Shown: one piece after another, positions 9,425 to 18,661 of the stretch
Layout of the letters: each line of letters starts with the position of its first letter
How positions within the stretch are numbered: position 1 is the first letter of the stretch
Source of the DNA: Rhizobiaceae bacterium CPCC 101076
GTDB lineage: Bacteria > Pseudomonadota > Alphaproteobacteria > Rhizobiales > Methylopilaceae
Reading direction: 5' to 3'
NCBI GenBank assembly: GCA_003347645.1
Contig: QDFX01000005.1
Span: forward strand, 1 to 64,000
Length of the DNA stretch: 64,000 nt
Position numbers and translations under genes: made by a program
The notes under the pieces: generated by a model
Told to the model about the DNA's origin: nothing
Seen by the model: the letters and a program-made list of their open reading frames with translations, nothing else
The model's database searches: none

Positions 9425-9922
9425 TCACTGTCCTCCGATCATGCCGGGAAGCTTGCGCTTGGCGCGGATGAGCATGAGCGCCGCCTCGACGGCGCCGCCG
9501 CCCTTGTCGCCCTCCGCGACCCGGGCGCGGACCCATGCCTGCTCCTCGGTCTCGACGGTGAGGATGCCGTTGCCGACGGGGATGCGGCGTGCGACCGAGA
9601 GGTCCATCAGCGCGCGCGAGGATTCACCGGCGACGATCTCGAAATGATAGGTCTCGCCTCGGATCACGGTGCCGAGCGCGACCACGCCGTCGAACGGACG
9701 GCCCTGCGCCTCGGCGGTGTCGAGCGCGATGGCGACAGCGGCCGGAATTTCCAGGGCGCCCGGCACGGTGATGCGTACGCTGGTCGCGCCGGCCTCGGCG
9801 ATCTTCGCCTCGGCGCCGCGCAGGAGTTCGTCGGCCAGTTCGTTGTAGAAACGGGCCTCGACGATGAGGATCGACGCGCGTGTGGGTTCGGTCGCCACGT
9901 CGCGGCGAGGTTCGGCAATCAT
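9425..9922 (-). CDS. ribH: 6,7-dimethyl-8-ribityllumazine synthase
   Basis: RibH condenses 5-amino-6-ribitylaminouracil with dihydroxybutanone phosphate to lumazine, the riboflavin precursor. I take the ATG at 9922 (165 residues, [10 protein letters not shown]...), which has a GAGGA site upstream; an extended reading to 9973 overlaps ribE and lacks family sequence. Motifs: [32 protein letters not shown], the phosphate-binding [18 protein letters not shown] and the catalytic-His region within it, and [16 protein letters not shown]. It is part of the glyA-to-thiL operon. Confidence 0.96.
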   Translation of the reverse strand: MIAEPRRDVATEPTRASILIVEARFYNELADELLRGAEAKIAEAGATSVRITVPGALEIPAAVAIALDTAEAQGRPFDGVVALGTVIRGETYHFEIVAGESSRALMDLSVARRIPVGNGILTVETEEQAWVRARVAEGDKGGGAVEAALMLIRAKRKLPGMIGGQ

Positions 9923-9947
9923 GATGGTCCTCGAATGTCGGGGCGGC

Positions 9948-10559
9948 TTAGCGGACGCCGCTCGCCTCCGCAAGCCGCGCCGCGTAGCGAGCCATCAGAT
10001 CGACTTCCAGATTGACGGCGTCGCCGGGTTTCCAGTCGCCGAGCGTCGTGACGGCAAGCGTATGCGGGATGAGTAGAACGGAGAAACGGGTACCGTCGAC
10101 GGCGTTCACGGTGAGCGAGACGCCATCGAGACAGACGGAGCCCTTGGTCGCGATGAAGCGGGCCAGTTCGGGCGCGGTCTCGAAGCCGAAACGCACGGCG
10201 TCGCCGATCTCGTCGCGGCTCAGAATCGAGGCCGTGCCGTCGACGTGTCCGGCGACGATATGGCCGCCAAGCTCGTCGCCAACCTTCAGCGCACGTTCCA
10301 GATTGAGGCGCGTTCCGGTCCGCCAGAGCGCGGCGGTCGTGACCGCCAGCGTTTCGGGAGCGGCATCGAATTTCACCAATGTACGGCCATCGAGCTCGCC
10401 GGTTTCGACAACCGTCAGGCAGACGCCCGAGCAGGCGATGCTCGCGCCGATGTCGATGCCCTTGCGCTCATAGCGGCAGCCGACGGTCAGACGCGTCACC
10501 GCGTCACCGACCTCGGTCTCCAGCACTTCGCCGATATCCGTCACGATCCCCGTAAACAT
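9948..10559 (-). CDS. ribE: Riboflavin synthase, alpha subunit
   Basis: This enzyme dismutates two lumazines to riboflavin. The 203-residue protein has the two lumazine-binding half domains typical of the family: [12 protein letters not shown] with CSGVCLTVV in the first, and [13 protein letters not shown] with [16 protein letters not shown] in the second. The ATG at 10559 gives the canonical MFTGIV start; a GTG one codon earlier is also in frame. The start overlaps the ribD stop by one base (TGATG), pointing to coupled translation. Confidence 0.97.
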   Translation of the reverse strand: MFTGIVTDIGEVLETEVGDAVTRLTVGCRYERKGIDIGASIACSGVCLTVVETGELDGRTLVKFDAAPETLAVTTAALWRTGTRLNLERALKVGDELGGHIVAGHVDGTASILSRDEIGDAVRFGFETAPELARFIATKGSVCLDGVSLTVNAVDGTRFSVLLIPHTLAVTTLGDWKPGDAVNLEVDLMARYAARLAEASGVR

Positions 10560-11692
10560 CACGCCCGCCTGTAGATCTGCATCAGGTCGACACCCGCCTG
10601 ATGGTGCTCAGATAGTCCGAGACCAGCCTCGTTCAAAACCCGTTCGACGGGTCCCGGCAATGCGGGGACCGCATCCTCGCCGAGATTATTGGGGCTGGTG
10701 AAGATCACCGCCTCGTCGACGAGGCCGGCCTGCAGGAAGGAATCGGCGAGTACCGGCCCGCCCTCCACCATCAGGCGCGTGATGCCCCGCCGCGAGAGTT
10801 CGGTCAGCGCCTTGGCGATGTCGATGCCCGCGTCGTCGATGCCGCTGCGGATGATCTCGACGCCATGCGGGGCAAGCGAGCGCTCGGCGTCATGGCTCGC
10901 ACTGTGTTCGGTGACGACCCAAACCGGCGTTTCGCGGGCGGTTGTCACGAGCTGGGAGAAGCGGGAGAGCCGAAGCGACGTGTCGAACACGACGCGGACC
11001 GGGGAGAGTTTTTCGAGATCGGGAAGACGCGAGGTCAGCACCGGATCGTCGGCGATCACCGTGCCGATGCCGACCGCGATCGCGTCGGACTGGGCGCGCA
11101 TCATGTGGACGAGATCGCGGGCGACGTCTCGAGTGATGGGAGCAGGGCGGCGACCTGCGAGGCCTGCCTTGCCGTCGGCGGAAACCGCAAGTTTGAGTGT
11201 CACATACGGACGGTTCTTCGTAACCCGCATGATGTGGCCGGCGTGAATTTGCCGAGCCAGGTCGGCTCCAATACCGACAACCACGTCGAGACCAGCCGCG
11301 CGCAACTGGGCATGCCCCTGCCCGGCCACCAGCGGGTTCGGATCCTCGATCGCCGAGACGACGCGACTGATGCCGGCGGCGATGATCGCATCGACGCAGG
11401 GCGGCGTCTTGCCGTGATGGGAACAGGGTTCGAGGCCGACATAGATGGTCGCGCCACGCGCCCGCTCGCCGGCCTGCCGCAGCGCGATCGGCTCCCCGTG
11501 CGGGCGACCGCCATCGGCGGTCCAGCCGCGCCCCAGAACCTCGCCGTCCTTGACCACCAGCGCGCCGACGGCCGGGTTCGGCCAGGTCCGGCCTAGACCA
11601 CGCGCGCCAAGCCTGAGCGCCGCCTCGATGAAGCGGACGTCATCCTCGGTTGCGGCTCCGGCGGCCGCATGCTCGACCGCCTGGTCCGTCAT
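10559..11692 (-). CDS. ribD: Bifunctional pyrimidine deaminase/reductase RibD
   Basis: RibD carries out the second and third steps from GTP to riboflavin. The N-terminal deaminase domain (about residues 18-150) has the zinc site RPHGEPIAL and [12 protein letters not shown]; the usual HAE reads HGE here, keeping the ligand His and the acid Glu. The C-terminal NADPH-dependent reductase begins near [13 protein letters not shown] and has [15 protein letters not shown] and the strand [20 protein letters not shown]. The 377 residues match the fused form. It overlaps nrdR by four bases, and no FMN riboswitch-like fold is seen ahead of it. Confidence 0.97.
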   Translation of the reverse strand: MTDQAVEHAAAGAATEDDVRFIEAALRLGARGLGRTWPNPAVGALVVKDGEVLGRGWTADGGRPHGEPIALRQAGERARGATIYVGLEPCSHHGKTPPCVDAIIAAGISRVVSAIEDPNPLVAGQGHAQLRAAGLDVVVGIGADLARQIHAGHIMRVTKNRPYVTLKLAVSADGKAGLAGRRPAPITRDVARDLVHMMRAQSDAIAVGIGTVIADDPVLTSRLPDLEKLSPVRVVFDTSLRLSRFSQLVTTARETPVWVVTEHSASHDAERSLAPHGVEIIRSGIDDAGIDIAKALTELSRRGITRLMVEGGPVLADSFLQAGLVDEAVIFTSPNNLGEDAVPALPGPVERVLNEAGLGLSEHHQAGVDLMQIYRRA

Positions 11693-12153
11693 GGGGTGCG
11701 TGTATCGTCTTCGGCAAGTTCGGCGAGGGCCTGCTCGAAATCCCTGGCCTCGCGGAAGTTGCGATAGACCGAGGCGAAGCGGACATAGGCGACGGTATCG
11801 ACCGCCTTCAGCTCATCCATCACGATCTCGCCGATGGCGGAGGATGCGATTTCTTCGCCCTCCCCCTCAAGCCGGCGGACGATGCGGCTGACGAGCGCCT
11901 CACGCTGGTCGGCGTTGAACGGCCGCTTGCGCAGCGCGATATCGACCGAGCGCTCGAGCTTCTCGCGTTCAAAGGGGACGCGGCGGCCGGAATTCTTGAC
12001 CACCGTGATCTCGCGCAATTGCACGCGCTCGAAGGTCGTGAAGCGGCGATTGCAATCGGGACAGATACGGCGACGGCGGATCGCCGTCGTATCCTCGGTC
12101 GGCCGGGAATCCTTGACCTGTGTGTCGAGGCTTCCGCAGTACGGACACCGCAT
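11689..12153 (-). CDS. nrdR: Transcriptional repressor NrdR
   Basis: NrdR senses (d)ATP and represses ribonucleotide reductase genes by binding NrdR boxes. The 154-residue protein has the N-terminal zinc ribbon (MRCPYCGS and ICPDCNRRF, giving two CxxC pairs), then the ATP-cone from about residue 49 ([20 protein letters not shown]) to 139. Length and order are standard. It stands 22 bases after glyA and before ribD in one operon; no NrdR box was looked for outside the window's own genes. Confidence 0.97.
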   Translation of the reverse strand: MRCPYCGSLDTQVKDSRPTEDTTAIRRRRICPDCNRRFTTFERVQLREITVVKNSGRRVPFEREKLERSVDIALRKRPFNADQREALVSRIVRRLEGEGEEIASSAIGEIVMDELKAVDTVAYVRFASVYRNFREARDFEQALAELAEDDTRTP

Positions 12154-12175
12154 CTGTCGTTCCGATCCTCAGCCC

Positions 12176-13483
12176 TTACGAATTATAGATCGGGAAGCGA
12201 GCGACGAGCGCCTTGGCCTTCTCGCGGACGGCGCCCTCGACCAGGCTGTCCTCTTCGGTGCCCTTCTGCGACAGCACGTCGAGAACTTCCGCGATCATGT
12301 CACCGACTTGCTGGAACTCGGAAATGCCGAAGCCGCGCGTCGTGCCGGCCGGCGTGCCGAGGCGGATGCCCGACGTCACCATCGGCTTTTCCGGATCGAA
12401 CGGGATGCCGTTCTTGTTGCAGGTGATGTGGGCGCGACCGAGCGCGATCTCCGAGGTCTTGCCGGTCAGGCGCTTCGGACGGAGGTCGACGAGGATGAGG
12501 TGCGTATCGGTGCCGCCCGAGACGATGTCGAAGCCGTGTCCCTTGAGGTTCTCCGATAGAGCCTTGGCGTTCTCGACCACGTTCTTCGCATACATCTTGA
12601 AGTCTGGACGAAGCGCCTCGCCGAAGCAGACGGCCTTGGCCGCGATGACGTGCATCAGCGGGCCGCCCTGCATGCCCGGGAAGACAGCCGAATTGATCTT
12701 CTTGGCGATGTCCTCGTCGTTCGTCAGCACCATGCCGCCGCGCGGGCCGCGCAGGGTCTTGTGCGTGGTCGTCGAGACGACATGGGCATGCTCTAGCGGG
12801 TTCGGATGCTGGCCGCCCGCGACGAGACCGGCGAAGTGCGCCATGTCGACGAAGAAGTAGGCGCCGACCGCGTCCGCGATCTTGCGGAAGCGGGCGAAGT
12901 CGGGCTGGCGCGAATAGGCCGAACCGCCGGCTATGATGAGCTTCGGCTTATGCTCATGGGCCAGACGCTCCATCTCGTCGTAATCAATGACATGGGTCTT
13001 CGGGTCGACATTGTACGCGACCGGCTTGAACCACTTGCCCGAGACGTTGACCGGCGCGCCGTGAGTCAGGTGACCGCCGGCGGCAAGGTTGAGGCCCATG
13101 AAGGTGTCGCCTGGCTGGAGCAGGGCGAGGAAGACCGCCTGGTTGGCTTGCGAGCCGGAATTCGGCTGGACGTTGGCGAACCTGGCGTTGAACAGACGGC
13201 AGGCTCGCTCGATCGCGACCCGCTCGACGATGTCGACATACTGGCAGCCGCCATAATAGCGGCGGCCCGGATAGCCTTCCGCATATTTGTTGGTGAGGAC
13301 GGTGCCCTGCGCTTCGAGCACGGCCTTGGAGACTATGTTCTCCGAAGCGATCAGTTCGATCTCGTCGCGCTGACGGCCGAACTCGAGCTGGACGGCGTCG
13401 AAAATCTCATGATCGGACTCGGCGAGCGAGGCGGAAAAGAAGGCGCTGGCGCCATTCGCGGCGCGGGTGTCGGTCATGGACAT
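12176..13483 (-). CDS. glyA: Serine hydroxymethyltransferase
   Basis: GlyA interconverts serine and glycine and charges tetrahydrofolate with one-carbon units; PLP is the cofactor. The 435-residue protein has the expected fold-type I features: [20 protein letters not shown] split over residues 47-66, [12 protein letters not shown], and the PLP-lysine segment [16 protein letters not shown], with the serine/glycine carboxylate motif in the C-terminal part ([16 protein letters not shown]). It is the first gene of the glyA-nrdR-ribDEH-nusB-thiL transcription unit. A second in-frame Met at codon 3 is an equally possible start. Confidence 0.97.
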   Translation of the reverse strand: MSMTDTRAANGASAFFSASLAESDHEIFDAVQLEFGRQRDEIELIASENIVSKAVLEAQGTVLTNKYAEGYPGRRYYGGCQYVDIVERVAIERACRLFNARFANVQPNSGSQANQAVFLALLQPGDTFMGLNLAAGGHLTHGAPVNVSGKWFKPVAYNVDPKTHVIDYDEMERLAHEHKPKLIIAGGSAYSRQPDFARFRKIADAVGAYFFVDMAHFAGLVAGGQHPNPLEHAHVVSTTTHKTLRGPRGGMVLTNDEDIAKKINSAVFPGMQGGPLMHVIAAKAVCFGEALRPDFKMYAKNVVENAKALSENLKGHGFDIVSGGTDTHLILVDLRPKRLTGKTSEIALGRAHITCNKNGIPFDPEKPMVTSGIRLGTPAGTTRGFGISEFQQVGDMIAEVLDVLSQKGTEEDSLVEGAVREKAKALVARFPIYNS

Positions 13484-13588
13484 AGTTTGCTCCTGGCCGA
13501 CGGCGATCTATCGCGGTCCCGGCTCTTTGTCGATGCGTGGCGTACCATATCGGCCGTCGCGCCGCCAAGTTGCTACGAGGGCTATCTG

Positions 13589-13661
13589 GGTCGTGCTCCG
13601 GTTCGACCGGAGCATCCACCAGCGTCGAATATGGATCCTCCGGTCAAGCCGGAGGATGACG
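13589..13661. repeat. Palindromic intergenic repeat, copy 1 (73 bp)
   Basis: Two hairpins separated by a 20-base spacer: 13594-13602 with 13606-13614 and 13635-13643 with 13649-13657 (loop TCAAG). Outer ends relate to the 13-base inverted ends seen in the other copies (CGTCATCCTCCGG / CCGGAGGATGACG). It follows the stop of the DUF6898-like gene by three bases and precedes glyA. Related copies lie at 23181 and 44590. Confidence 0.85.
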
Positions 13662-13664
13662 GCT

Positions 13665-13895
13665 CTAAGATGGACGCCCCAGTTTCATTTCCAACTTCCG
13701 CAGGGCCAACCTCTGTAGGTCGGCCCGGGATGCATTCACCGGCCCGACGATCGACACTTCCGTGCCTGTTTCTGGGCAGATGGCCGAAACCTTCATCGAG
13801 CCGCCTAGCGCCCGAAACTCGAAATAGACATCGCCATGGCTTCCCCGCCTGGCAATGCCTCTTTCATTGTGCGGCGGCGATCTGTCCGACGCCAT
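13665..13895 (-). CDS. Small DUF6898-like protein
   Basis: A 76-residue product with the compact motifs GDVYFEFRALGGSMKVSAI, CPETGTEVSIVGPVNA and LQRLALRKLEMKLGR. I recognise this as the pattern of a short alphaproteobacterial conserved family (DUF6898, by memory), of unknown function. The only in-frame ATG that keeps the conserved GDVYFEF strand is at 13895, inside the end of the L,D-transpeptidase gene (32-base overlap); it has no clear ribosome-binding site, so translation may be coupled. The next in-frame Met would delete the first conserved strand. The gene sits between the L,D-transpeptidase and repeat copy 1. Confidence 0.6.
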   Translation of the reverse strand: MASDRSPPHNERGIARRGSHGDVYFEFRALGGSMKVSAICPETGTEVSIVGPVNASRADLQRLALRKLEMKLGRPS

Positions 13896-15111
13896 CGAGA
13901 TTGTAGATATCATCGCGGAACTGGACCACGCCCTCGGAGTCCGCCCAGGCCGAGATGTAGACCCAGTGCACCGGCGTCGCCTGCGCGAGTTTGGCATCGA
14001 TACGCTGGCCGGACTTGATCGCCGCATCGACCTGCGAACGGTCCCAGTTCGGCGTCTGACCGAGGAGCCAGGCGGCGAGCTCGCGGACGTTCTGGACACG
14101 CACGCAACCGGACGAATGGAAGCGCGCGTTCTCGCCGAACAGGCCCTTCGACGGGGTATCGTGCATATACACGCCGTCTTTGTTCGGCATGTTGATGCGC
14201 ATCGAGCCCATCGAGTTCAAATCGCCCGGATCCTGCGTGAAGCGATAGTCCATCGCCTCGTCGGACTGCCAGTTGACCTGCTCGGGCTGCAGTTCCTCGC
14301 CGCGCTGCGTGAAGATGCGGATGTTGTTCTTCGTCAGGTAGTCCGGCTCCTTCTGCATCTTCGGGATCAGATCCTTGCGGATGATCGAAGACGGCACCGT
14401 CCAGTACGGGTTGAAGTTGACTTCCTGGATCTTGACGTCGAGCTGCGGCGACTGGCGGTCGATCTTGCCGACCACGGCCTGATGGCGAAGCTCGACCACG
14501 CCCTCGTTCACCGCCTCGACCTGTGCGGCCGGGATGTTCACCATCACGAAGCGGCGGTCGATCTTGCGGGTGAGAGTCGCGAGCCGGGCGAGGCTCGCCT
14601 CCATCTGGTGGCGGCGCACCGACGCCGGAACGTTCATGGCGGCGCGGCTGTCGGGGCCGACGGCGCCGTTGGCGATCAGACCATGACGGGCCTGGAAGCG
14701 CTTCACCGCGGCATCGACATAGGAATCGAAGACATCGGAATTGCCGGCGTTCGCCGGCAGGTCGCCGGAGACCATCAGGCGCTGGCGGACGATGCGCACC
14801 GCCGGATCACGGCTGCCAAGTTTCAGGACCGGCCCGGGCGGAATGGCAGGCCAGCCGCCCTGGTTCTCGATCTGGATGTACTGCTGGAGCGCGGCGGTCG
14901 TCGATGCGAGCGTCTGCTCGCTGATGATCGGCACCGTGGTCTTCGGCATGCGGGCTGCGGCGGGAGCGGAGTCGAAGCGATCGCCCCACTCGACCGAGAC
15001 GCCCTGCATCGCCGTCTTCTGCTGTGCAAAAGCAGGCGCGGCGGCGGCCACAATGGCGAGGCCGAGGAAAGCGGCCACGCCGCGTCTCGTGGTCGACATG
15101 CTCAACATCAT
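13864..15111 (-). CDS. Periplasmic L,D-transpeptidase (YkuD), YcbB-like
   Basis: L,D-transpeptidases form 3-3 cross-links in peptidoglycan or attach proteins to it. The chosen start gives 415 residues with a signal peptide (TRRGVAAFLGLAIVAAAAP, then AFA). A peptidoglycan-binding helical domain follows (LKLGSRDPAVRIVRQRLMVS ... RFQARHGLIANGAVG), then the YkuD catalytic domain with HSSGCVRVQN, in which Cys is the nucleophile and the upstream His (YMHDTPSK) its partner. A stretch of Met codons at 15111, 15108 and 15099 leaves a few residues of doubt. The LdtR-like regulator about 10 kb away is the family known in Rhizobiales and Liberibacter to control such an enzyme. Confidence 0.92.
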   Translation of the reverse strand: MMLSMSTTRRGVAAFLGLAIVAAAAPAFAQQKTAMQGVSVEWGDRFDSAPAAARMPKTTVPIISEQTLASTTAALQQYIQIENQGGWPAIPPGPVLKLGSRDPAVRIVRQRLMVSGDLPANAGNSDVFDSYVDAAVKRFQARHGLIANGAVGPDSRAAMNVPASVRRHQMEASLARLATLTRKIDRRFVMVNIPAAQVEAVNEGVVELRHQAVVGKIDRQSPQLDVKIQEVNFNPYWTVPSSIIRKDLIPKMQKEPDYLTKNNIRIFTQRGEELQPEQVNWQSDEAMDYRFTQDPGDLNSMGSMRINMPNKDGVYMHDTPSKGLFGENARFHSSGCVRVQNVRELAAWLLGQTPNWDRSQVDAAIKSGQRIDAKLAQATPVHWVYISAWADSEGVVQFRDDIYNLDGVGQIAAAQ

Positions 15112-15314
15112 CGGCTGACTAACCCTCGCCGCAATACGTGCCCTTGCCCCGATCATTGGGCGTAACATGCACAAGGTTAATGAACAACGAGTTCGCCCCT
15201 CGGGCACGCCTCGTATTGATCCCTAGACGCCATCGATTTGGGGCGGAACCATGATGCGGCGCTGGTTTTATACAGTCCTCCACCAAGTGTTGCGGAAGCG
15301 ACACATTCCATCCG

Positions 15315-16220
15315 TCATACCGCGAGCGCGAAAAACTCCTTCGGCATCGACTTCATCCGGGCGATATCGCGCATCGGCGGCGCGCCGAAAACGCGCGCAT
15401 ATTCGCGGCTGAACTGCGAAGGACTGTCATAGCCGACGGTATGGCCGGCCGTGGCGGCATCCGCCGCCTTGCTGAGGATCAGTCGGCGGGCCTCCTGGAG
15501 GCGGAGCTGCTTCTGGTACTGAAGCGGACTCATCGTCGTCACCGCCTTGAAATGCGCGTGCAGCGCCGACGGGCTCATGCGGGCTTCGGACGCAACCGTC
15601 TCGATGCTGAACGGCTCCTTGAAGTTCTGCTTGATCCAGCCGATCGCACGATTGATCTGCTGCACTTTGCTTTCGGCGACCGCGATCTGGCGGAGACGCG
15701 TACCCTGCTCTCCAAGCAGCAGGCGATAGAGGATTTCGCGCTCGGCCAGCGGCGCCAAGATCGGGATGTCGCCCGGTGACGAGAGCAGGCGCAGGAGACG
15801 GCAGGCCGCATCAGTGAGCTCGGTCGTCACAGCGCTCAATGTCAGGCCGGGCTCCGAATTCTGCCGGACGGGCGGCGATCCGGCATCCATCATGAGCTGG
15901 CCGAGCAAACCGGGATCGAGATCTACCCGTAGACAGAGATAAGGCTTTTCCGGCGTCGCCTCGGTGACCTGGCCGACGATCGGCATATCGACCGAGACGA
16001 CAAGATATTTATCGCGGTCGTATTCATAGACCGCATCGCCGAGGATCACCTGTTTGGCGCCCTGCGCGATGATGCACACGGCCGGTTCGTGCAGCGCGTG
16101 GAGCGGCAGGGTCGGCTGGCTCGAACGGAAGAGAAAGACCCGGGGAATGGCGGTCGGGAAGACGCCATCGGTCCCGGTGTTTCGTTCAATCAATTCGGCG
16201 AATTCGTTGCGGGCGGCCAT
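15315..16220 (-). CDS. AraC-family transcriptional regulator with AraC_N cupin
   Basis: A 301-residue activator-type regulator. The N-terminal two thirds form an AraC_N/cupin-like sensor (PTLPLHALHEPAVCIIAQGA, KYLVVSVDMPIVGQ), as in YqhC-like regulators of aldehyde-response genes. The C-terminal double helix-turn-helix is complete: EPFSIETVASEARMSPSALH, then LQEARRLILSKAADAATAG and YDSPSQFSREYARVFGAPP. It is divergent from an SDR oxidoreductase, with 431 bases between the starts, so it probably controls that gene and itself. Direct repeats in the gap are candidate operators. Confidence 0.92.
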   Translation of the reverse strand: MAARNEFAELIERNTGTDGVFPTAIPRVFLFRSSQPTLPLHALHEPAVCIIAQGAKQVILGDAVYEYDRDKYLVVSVDMPIVGQVTEATPEKPYLCLRVDLDPGLLGQLMMDAGSPPVRQNSEPGLTLSAVTTELTDAACRLLRLLSSPGDIPILAPLAEREILYRLLLGEQGTRLRQIAVAESKVQQINRAIGWIKQNFKEPFSIETVASEARMSPSALHAHFKAVTTMSPLQYQKQLRLQEARRLILSKAADAATAGHTVGYDSPSQFSREYARVFGAPPMRDIARMKSMPKEFFALAV

Positions 16221-16651
16221 GGCGATGTTCCTGGGTAATCAGCGGAGCGAAGCATACGCGCGAAGACCGCTCGGCGGAAGCCAAAGGACGAAAAACATAG
16301 AGAATCGGGCAATAATCGTGGAGGATCATGAGATTGGCGCAAGTCGCTGATGCACTTGAGCATTCATGATCACGTCATGGTCGGATCATCGCATCACGAT
16401 TATCTGGTGGCTGGATTTTCAGGGCATATTTTCGGGACATAATGAATTTGCTGATCGGTAGGGAGCGATCGGCGCACCTTTCCATTCGACGATTGTCGGC
16501 TCTTTCCTGACCGCCTTGGACAATCGAGCAATCTTTATAGGATCGGGCAATTTCCCGCGAGCATCGATCTACCGCCTGAAACGTGACCTAGAACAAGCTC
16601 TCCTCACACCGAAACGCACAGCGCGTCCGGACCCCAAAGAGGAGAAGTCAG
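16221..16651. promoter_or_regulatory. Divergent promoter region with direct-repeat operator candidates
   Basis: No gene is seen in these 431 bases. The ten-base word ATCGGGCAAT occurs at 16304-16313, 84 bases before the AraC start, and at 16542-16551, about 100 bases before the SDR start. A 9/10 match, ATCGAGCAAT, lies at 16523-16532, placing two half-sites in tandem 19 bases apart, close to the two-turn spacing of AraC-type operators. This is an inference from spacing; no binding data are at hand. Confidence 0.45.
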
Positions 16652-17386
16652 ATGTCGAGCATTTCTGGAAAAGTCATCGCGATCACCGGCGCCTCCAGCG
16701 GCATCGGCGAAGCCGCCGCCCGCCTGCTGGCCCAGCGCGGGGCCAAGGTCGTGGTCGGCGCCCGCCGCACCGACCGTCTTGAAGCCTTAGTCAACGAGAT
16801 CAACGCCGCCGGCGGCCAGGCCCGCTTCAAGGCTGTCGACGTGACGAGCCGCGAGGACACCAAGGCTTTCGTCGACTTCGCCAAGTCGGAATTCGGCGCG
16901 GTCGACGTCCTCGTCAACAATGCCGGCATCATGCCGCTGTCGCTGATGGAAGAGCTGAAGGTCGATGAATGGGACCGAATGATCGACGTCAACATCAAGG
17001 GCGTCTTGAACGGCGTCGCCGCAGTGCTGCCCGACATGAAGGCCCGCCATAGTGGCCAGATCATCAATGTCGCCTCGGTCGGCGCGCATATCGTAGTGCC
17101 AACCGGCGCCGTCTACTGCGCCACGAAATACGCGGTCTGGGCGATCTCGGATGGTCTGCGCCAGGAGAACCAAGACATCCGGGTGACGACGATCTCTCCC
17201 GGCGTCACCGCGACCGAGCTCGGCAACGACATCTCGGACCAGGCGGCGAAGGACTATCTCGTCGAGCTCCGCAAGACCGCCCTGACCCCGGATGCGATCG
17301 CCCGCGCCATCGCCTATGCGGTCGAACAACCGGACGAGGTCGACGTTAACGAGATCGTCGTCCGCCCGATCACCAGCAGCCTGTAA
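16652..17386 (+). CDS. Short-chain dehydrogenase/reductase
   Basis: A 244-residue classical SDR oxidoreductase using NAD(P)H. The Rossmann glycine motif is TGASSGIGEAA (residues 12-22), followed by NNAG (about 87-90) and the catalytic pair in YCATKYA, with the Ser in the preceding strand region (NVASVGAHIV). RR after the second strand (GARRTDRL) suggests NADP preference. A strong AGAGGAGA ribosome-binding site precedes the ATG. It forms a likely unit with the NTF2-like gene downstream, 74 bases away, and is divergent from the AraC regulator; the substrate is not known. Confidence 0.93.
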   Translation: MSSISGKVIAITGASSGIGEAAARLLAQRGAKVVVGARRTDRLEALVNEINAAGGQARFKAVDVTSREDTKAFVDFAKSEFGAVDVLVNNAGIMPLSLMEELKVDEWDRMIDVNIKGVLNGVAAVLPDMKARHSGQIINVASVGAHIVVPTGAVYCATKYAVWAISDGLRQENQDIRVTTISPGVTATELGNDISDQAAKDYLVELRKTALTPDAIARAIAYAVEQPDEVDVNEIVVRPITSSL

Positions 17387-17460
17387 TCATTATACCAAAG
17401 TCGCATACTACGGTCGGCCGCGGCGTTCCGCGTCGCGGCCGGCAAAATGGGAGAAGCGAG

Positions 17461-17958
17461 ATGTTCAACACGCTGCGGACACGCCTCGCCGGACTGGCGG
17501 TGGCGCTGGTGGTTCTGATTCCGATGGAGAGGGCAATGGCCACGACCGACAACACGGTCGAGACCCGCAACAAGGCGATTGTTCAGGCCGGCTTCGACGC
17601 CTGGAAGAACGGTACGGGGAGCCCCTACGACAAGCTCGCGGCTAACGCGACCTGGGAGATCGTCGGCAATTCGGCGGCCTCACGCATCTATAAGGGCAAG
17701 GAAGACTTCATGACCAATGTCATCCGGCCGTTCAACGCGCGGATGTCAAGCCGGCTCGTCCCGACGGTCCGCAACATGTATGCGGACGGCGACACCGTGG
17801 TCGTGTTCTTCGACGCGGAAGGCACGGCGAAGGACGGCAAGCCCTATCGCAATACCTATTCGTGGTTCCTGACGCTCAACGACGGCGAGATCGTGAAGGC
17901 GTCGGCGTTCTTCGATAGCGTGGCGTTCAACGATTTCTGGGAACGGGTGAAGCCGTGA
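17461..17958 (+). CDS. Exported NTF2-like (SnoaL-type) protein
   Basis: A 165-residue protein with a hydrophobic N-terminus (LAGLAVALVVLIPMERAMA) that looks like a signal peptide, followed by the NTF2-like cone: AGFDAWKNGTGSPYDKLA, ATWEIVGNS, DTVVVFFDAEGTAKDGKPY and NTYSWFLTLNDGEIVKASAF. Members include enzymes and small-ligand binders, so activity cannot be assigned. It is in step with the SDR gene and has its own GGAGAAG ribosome-binding site. The end is three bases from the convergent nucleosidase. Confidence 0.8.
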   Translation: MFNTLRTRLAGLAVALVVLIPMERAMATTDNTVETRNKAIVQAGFDAWKNGTGSPYDKLAANATWEIVGNSAASRIYKGKEDFMTNVIRPFNARMSSRLVPTVRNMYADGDTVVVFFDAEGTAKDGKPYRNTYSWFLTLNDGEIVKASAFFDSVAFNDFWERVKP

Positions 17959-17961
17959 CCT

Positions 17962-18606
17962 TCAGCCTTCGCGGCCGGTCCAATAGCTCTTGGGCTTGGC
18001 CGCGAAGGTCTCCGGCAGGTTGCGAACGATGGCGGCGAGCGCGGCGTCTATATCGTGCAAATATTGCGTCCAGTCGGAGTATTTGCTGATCGGATCGCGT
18101 CCGTCGGAGATGCCCCGCAGACCGATCATCGAGGCGCCGCACAGCGAGGCGGCGCGGAATACGGCATAGGTCTCCATATCCACCATGTCGGCGGCGATGG
18201 CGACGTAGGCCTCGCCGTTGACGATTGCGCCGCCGGTGCTGAGGCTCGCTTCCGGGATGCCCGGCAGACGCTGGAAGATCGGCAGGACCGCCGGCAGGCC
18301 CAGGAACGGCGTGAGGCCTTTCTCGAAGCCCAGCGGGCTCGCGTCCATGTCGCGGTAAGCGACCGACGACACCTGATAAATGCTCGCCTGGGAAAGCAGA
18401 CGCGATCCCGCCGAGCCCATGCTGATCACGAGGTCGGCCGGGTCTTCCGTGAGAGCGAGGGTCACCCGGATCGCGGCCTCGACCGGTCCTACCCCCGTGA
18501 TGATCGGCTTGATCAGCGTCCGCAATTCCGGCCCGTATTCCGGCTCGGCCGCCATGACGAAGAGCACGCGGAGATCGCCATCGGCGGCGCGATAAACTGC
18601 GGTCAC
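17962..18606 (-). CDS. Putative 5'-methylthioadenosine/S-adenosylhomocysteine nucleosidase
   Basis: The 214-residue product is of the PNP_UDP_1 nucleosidase fold, which cleaves the ribose-adenine bond of MTA or SAH. Family points are ITGVGPVEAAIRVTLAL at residues about 35-52, LVISMGSAGSRL, the nucleoside-binding VDMETYAVFRAASLCG, and RGISD with its catalytic Asp. The start codon is GTG. It lacks the longer first strand of MtnN, so a narrower specificity is possible. It faces the NTF2-like gene and lies before the MscS channel, which is in the same orientation. Confidence 0.8.
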   Translation of the reverse strand: MTAVYRAADGDLRVLFVMAAEPEYGPELRTLIKPIITGVGPVEAAIRVTLALTEDPADLVISMGSAGSRLLSQASIYQVSSVAYRDMDASPLGFEKGLTPFLGLPAVLPIFQRLPGIPEASLSTGGAIVNGEAYVAIAADMVDMETYAVFRAASLCGASMIGLRGISDGRDPISKYSDWTQYLHDIDAALAAIVRNLPETFAAKPKSYWTGREG

Positions 18607-18661
18607 GATTGATCTTTCAAGAACGAAGGGCGGCCGAGAAAATGGTCAAACCCCGTCATCG

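Noticed and set aside
10500-12180. Possible FMN riboswitch in the riboflavin genes
   Set aside because: The genes overlap or abut one another, leaving no room for an RFN element, and none is seen ahead of glyA.
13484-13588. Possible glycine riboswitch before glyA
   Set aside because: The short leader lacks the tandem aptamer layout.
13600-13720. Short frames encoding the repeated peptide MDAPVKPEDDG and similar
   Set aside because: These are translations of the palindromic repeat family, also seen near 23230 and 44600, not genes.
16516-16541. TTGGAC and TATAGG as a sigma-70 promoter of the SDR gene
   Set aside because: Spacing of 14 bases is too short for a standard promoter.
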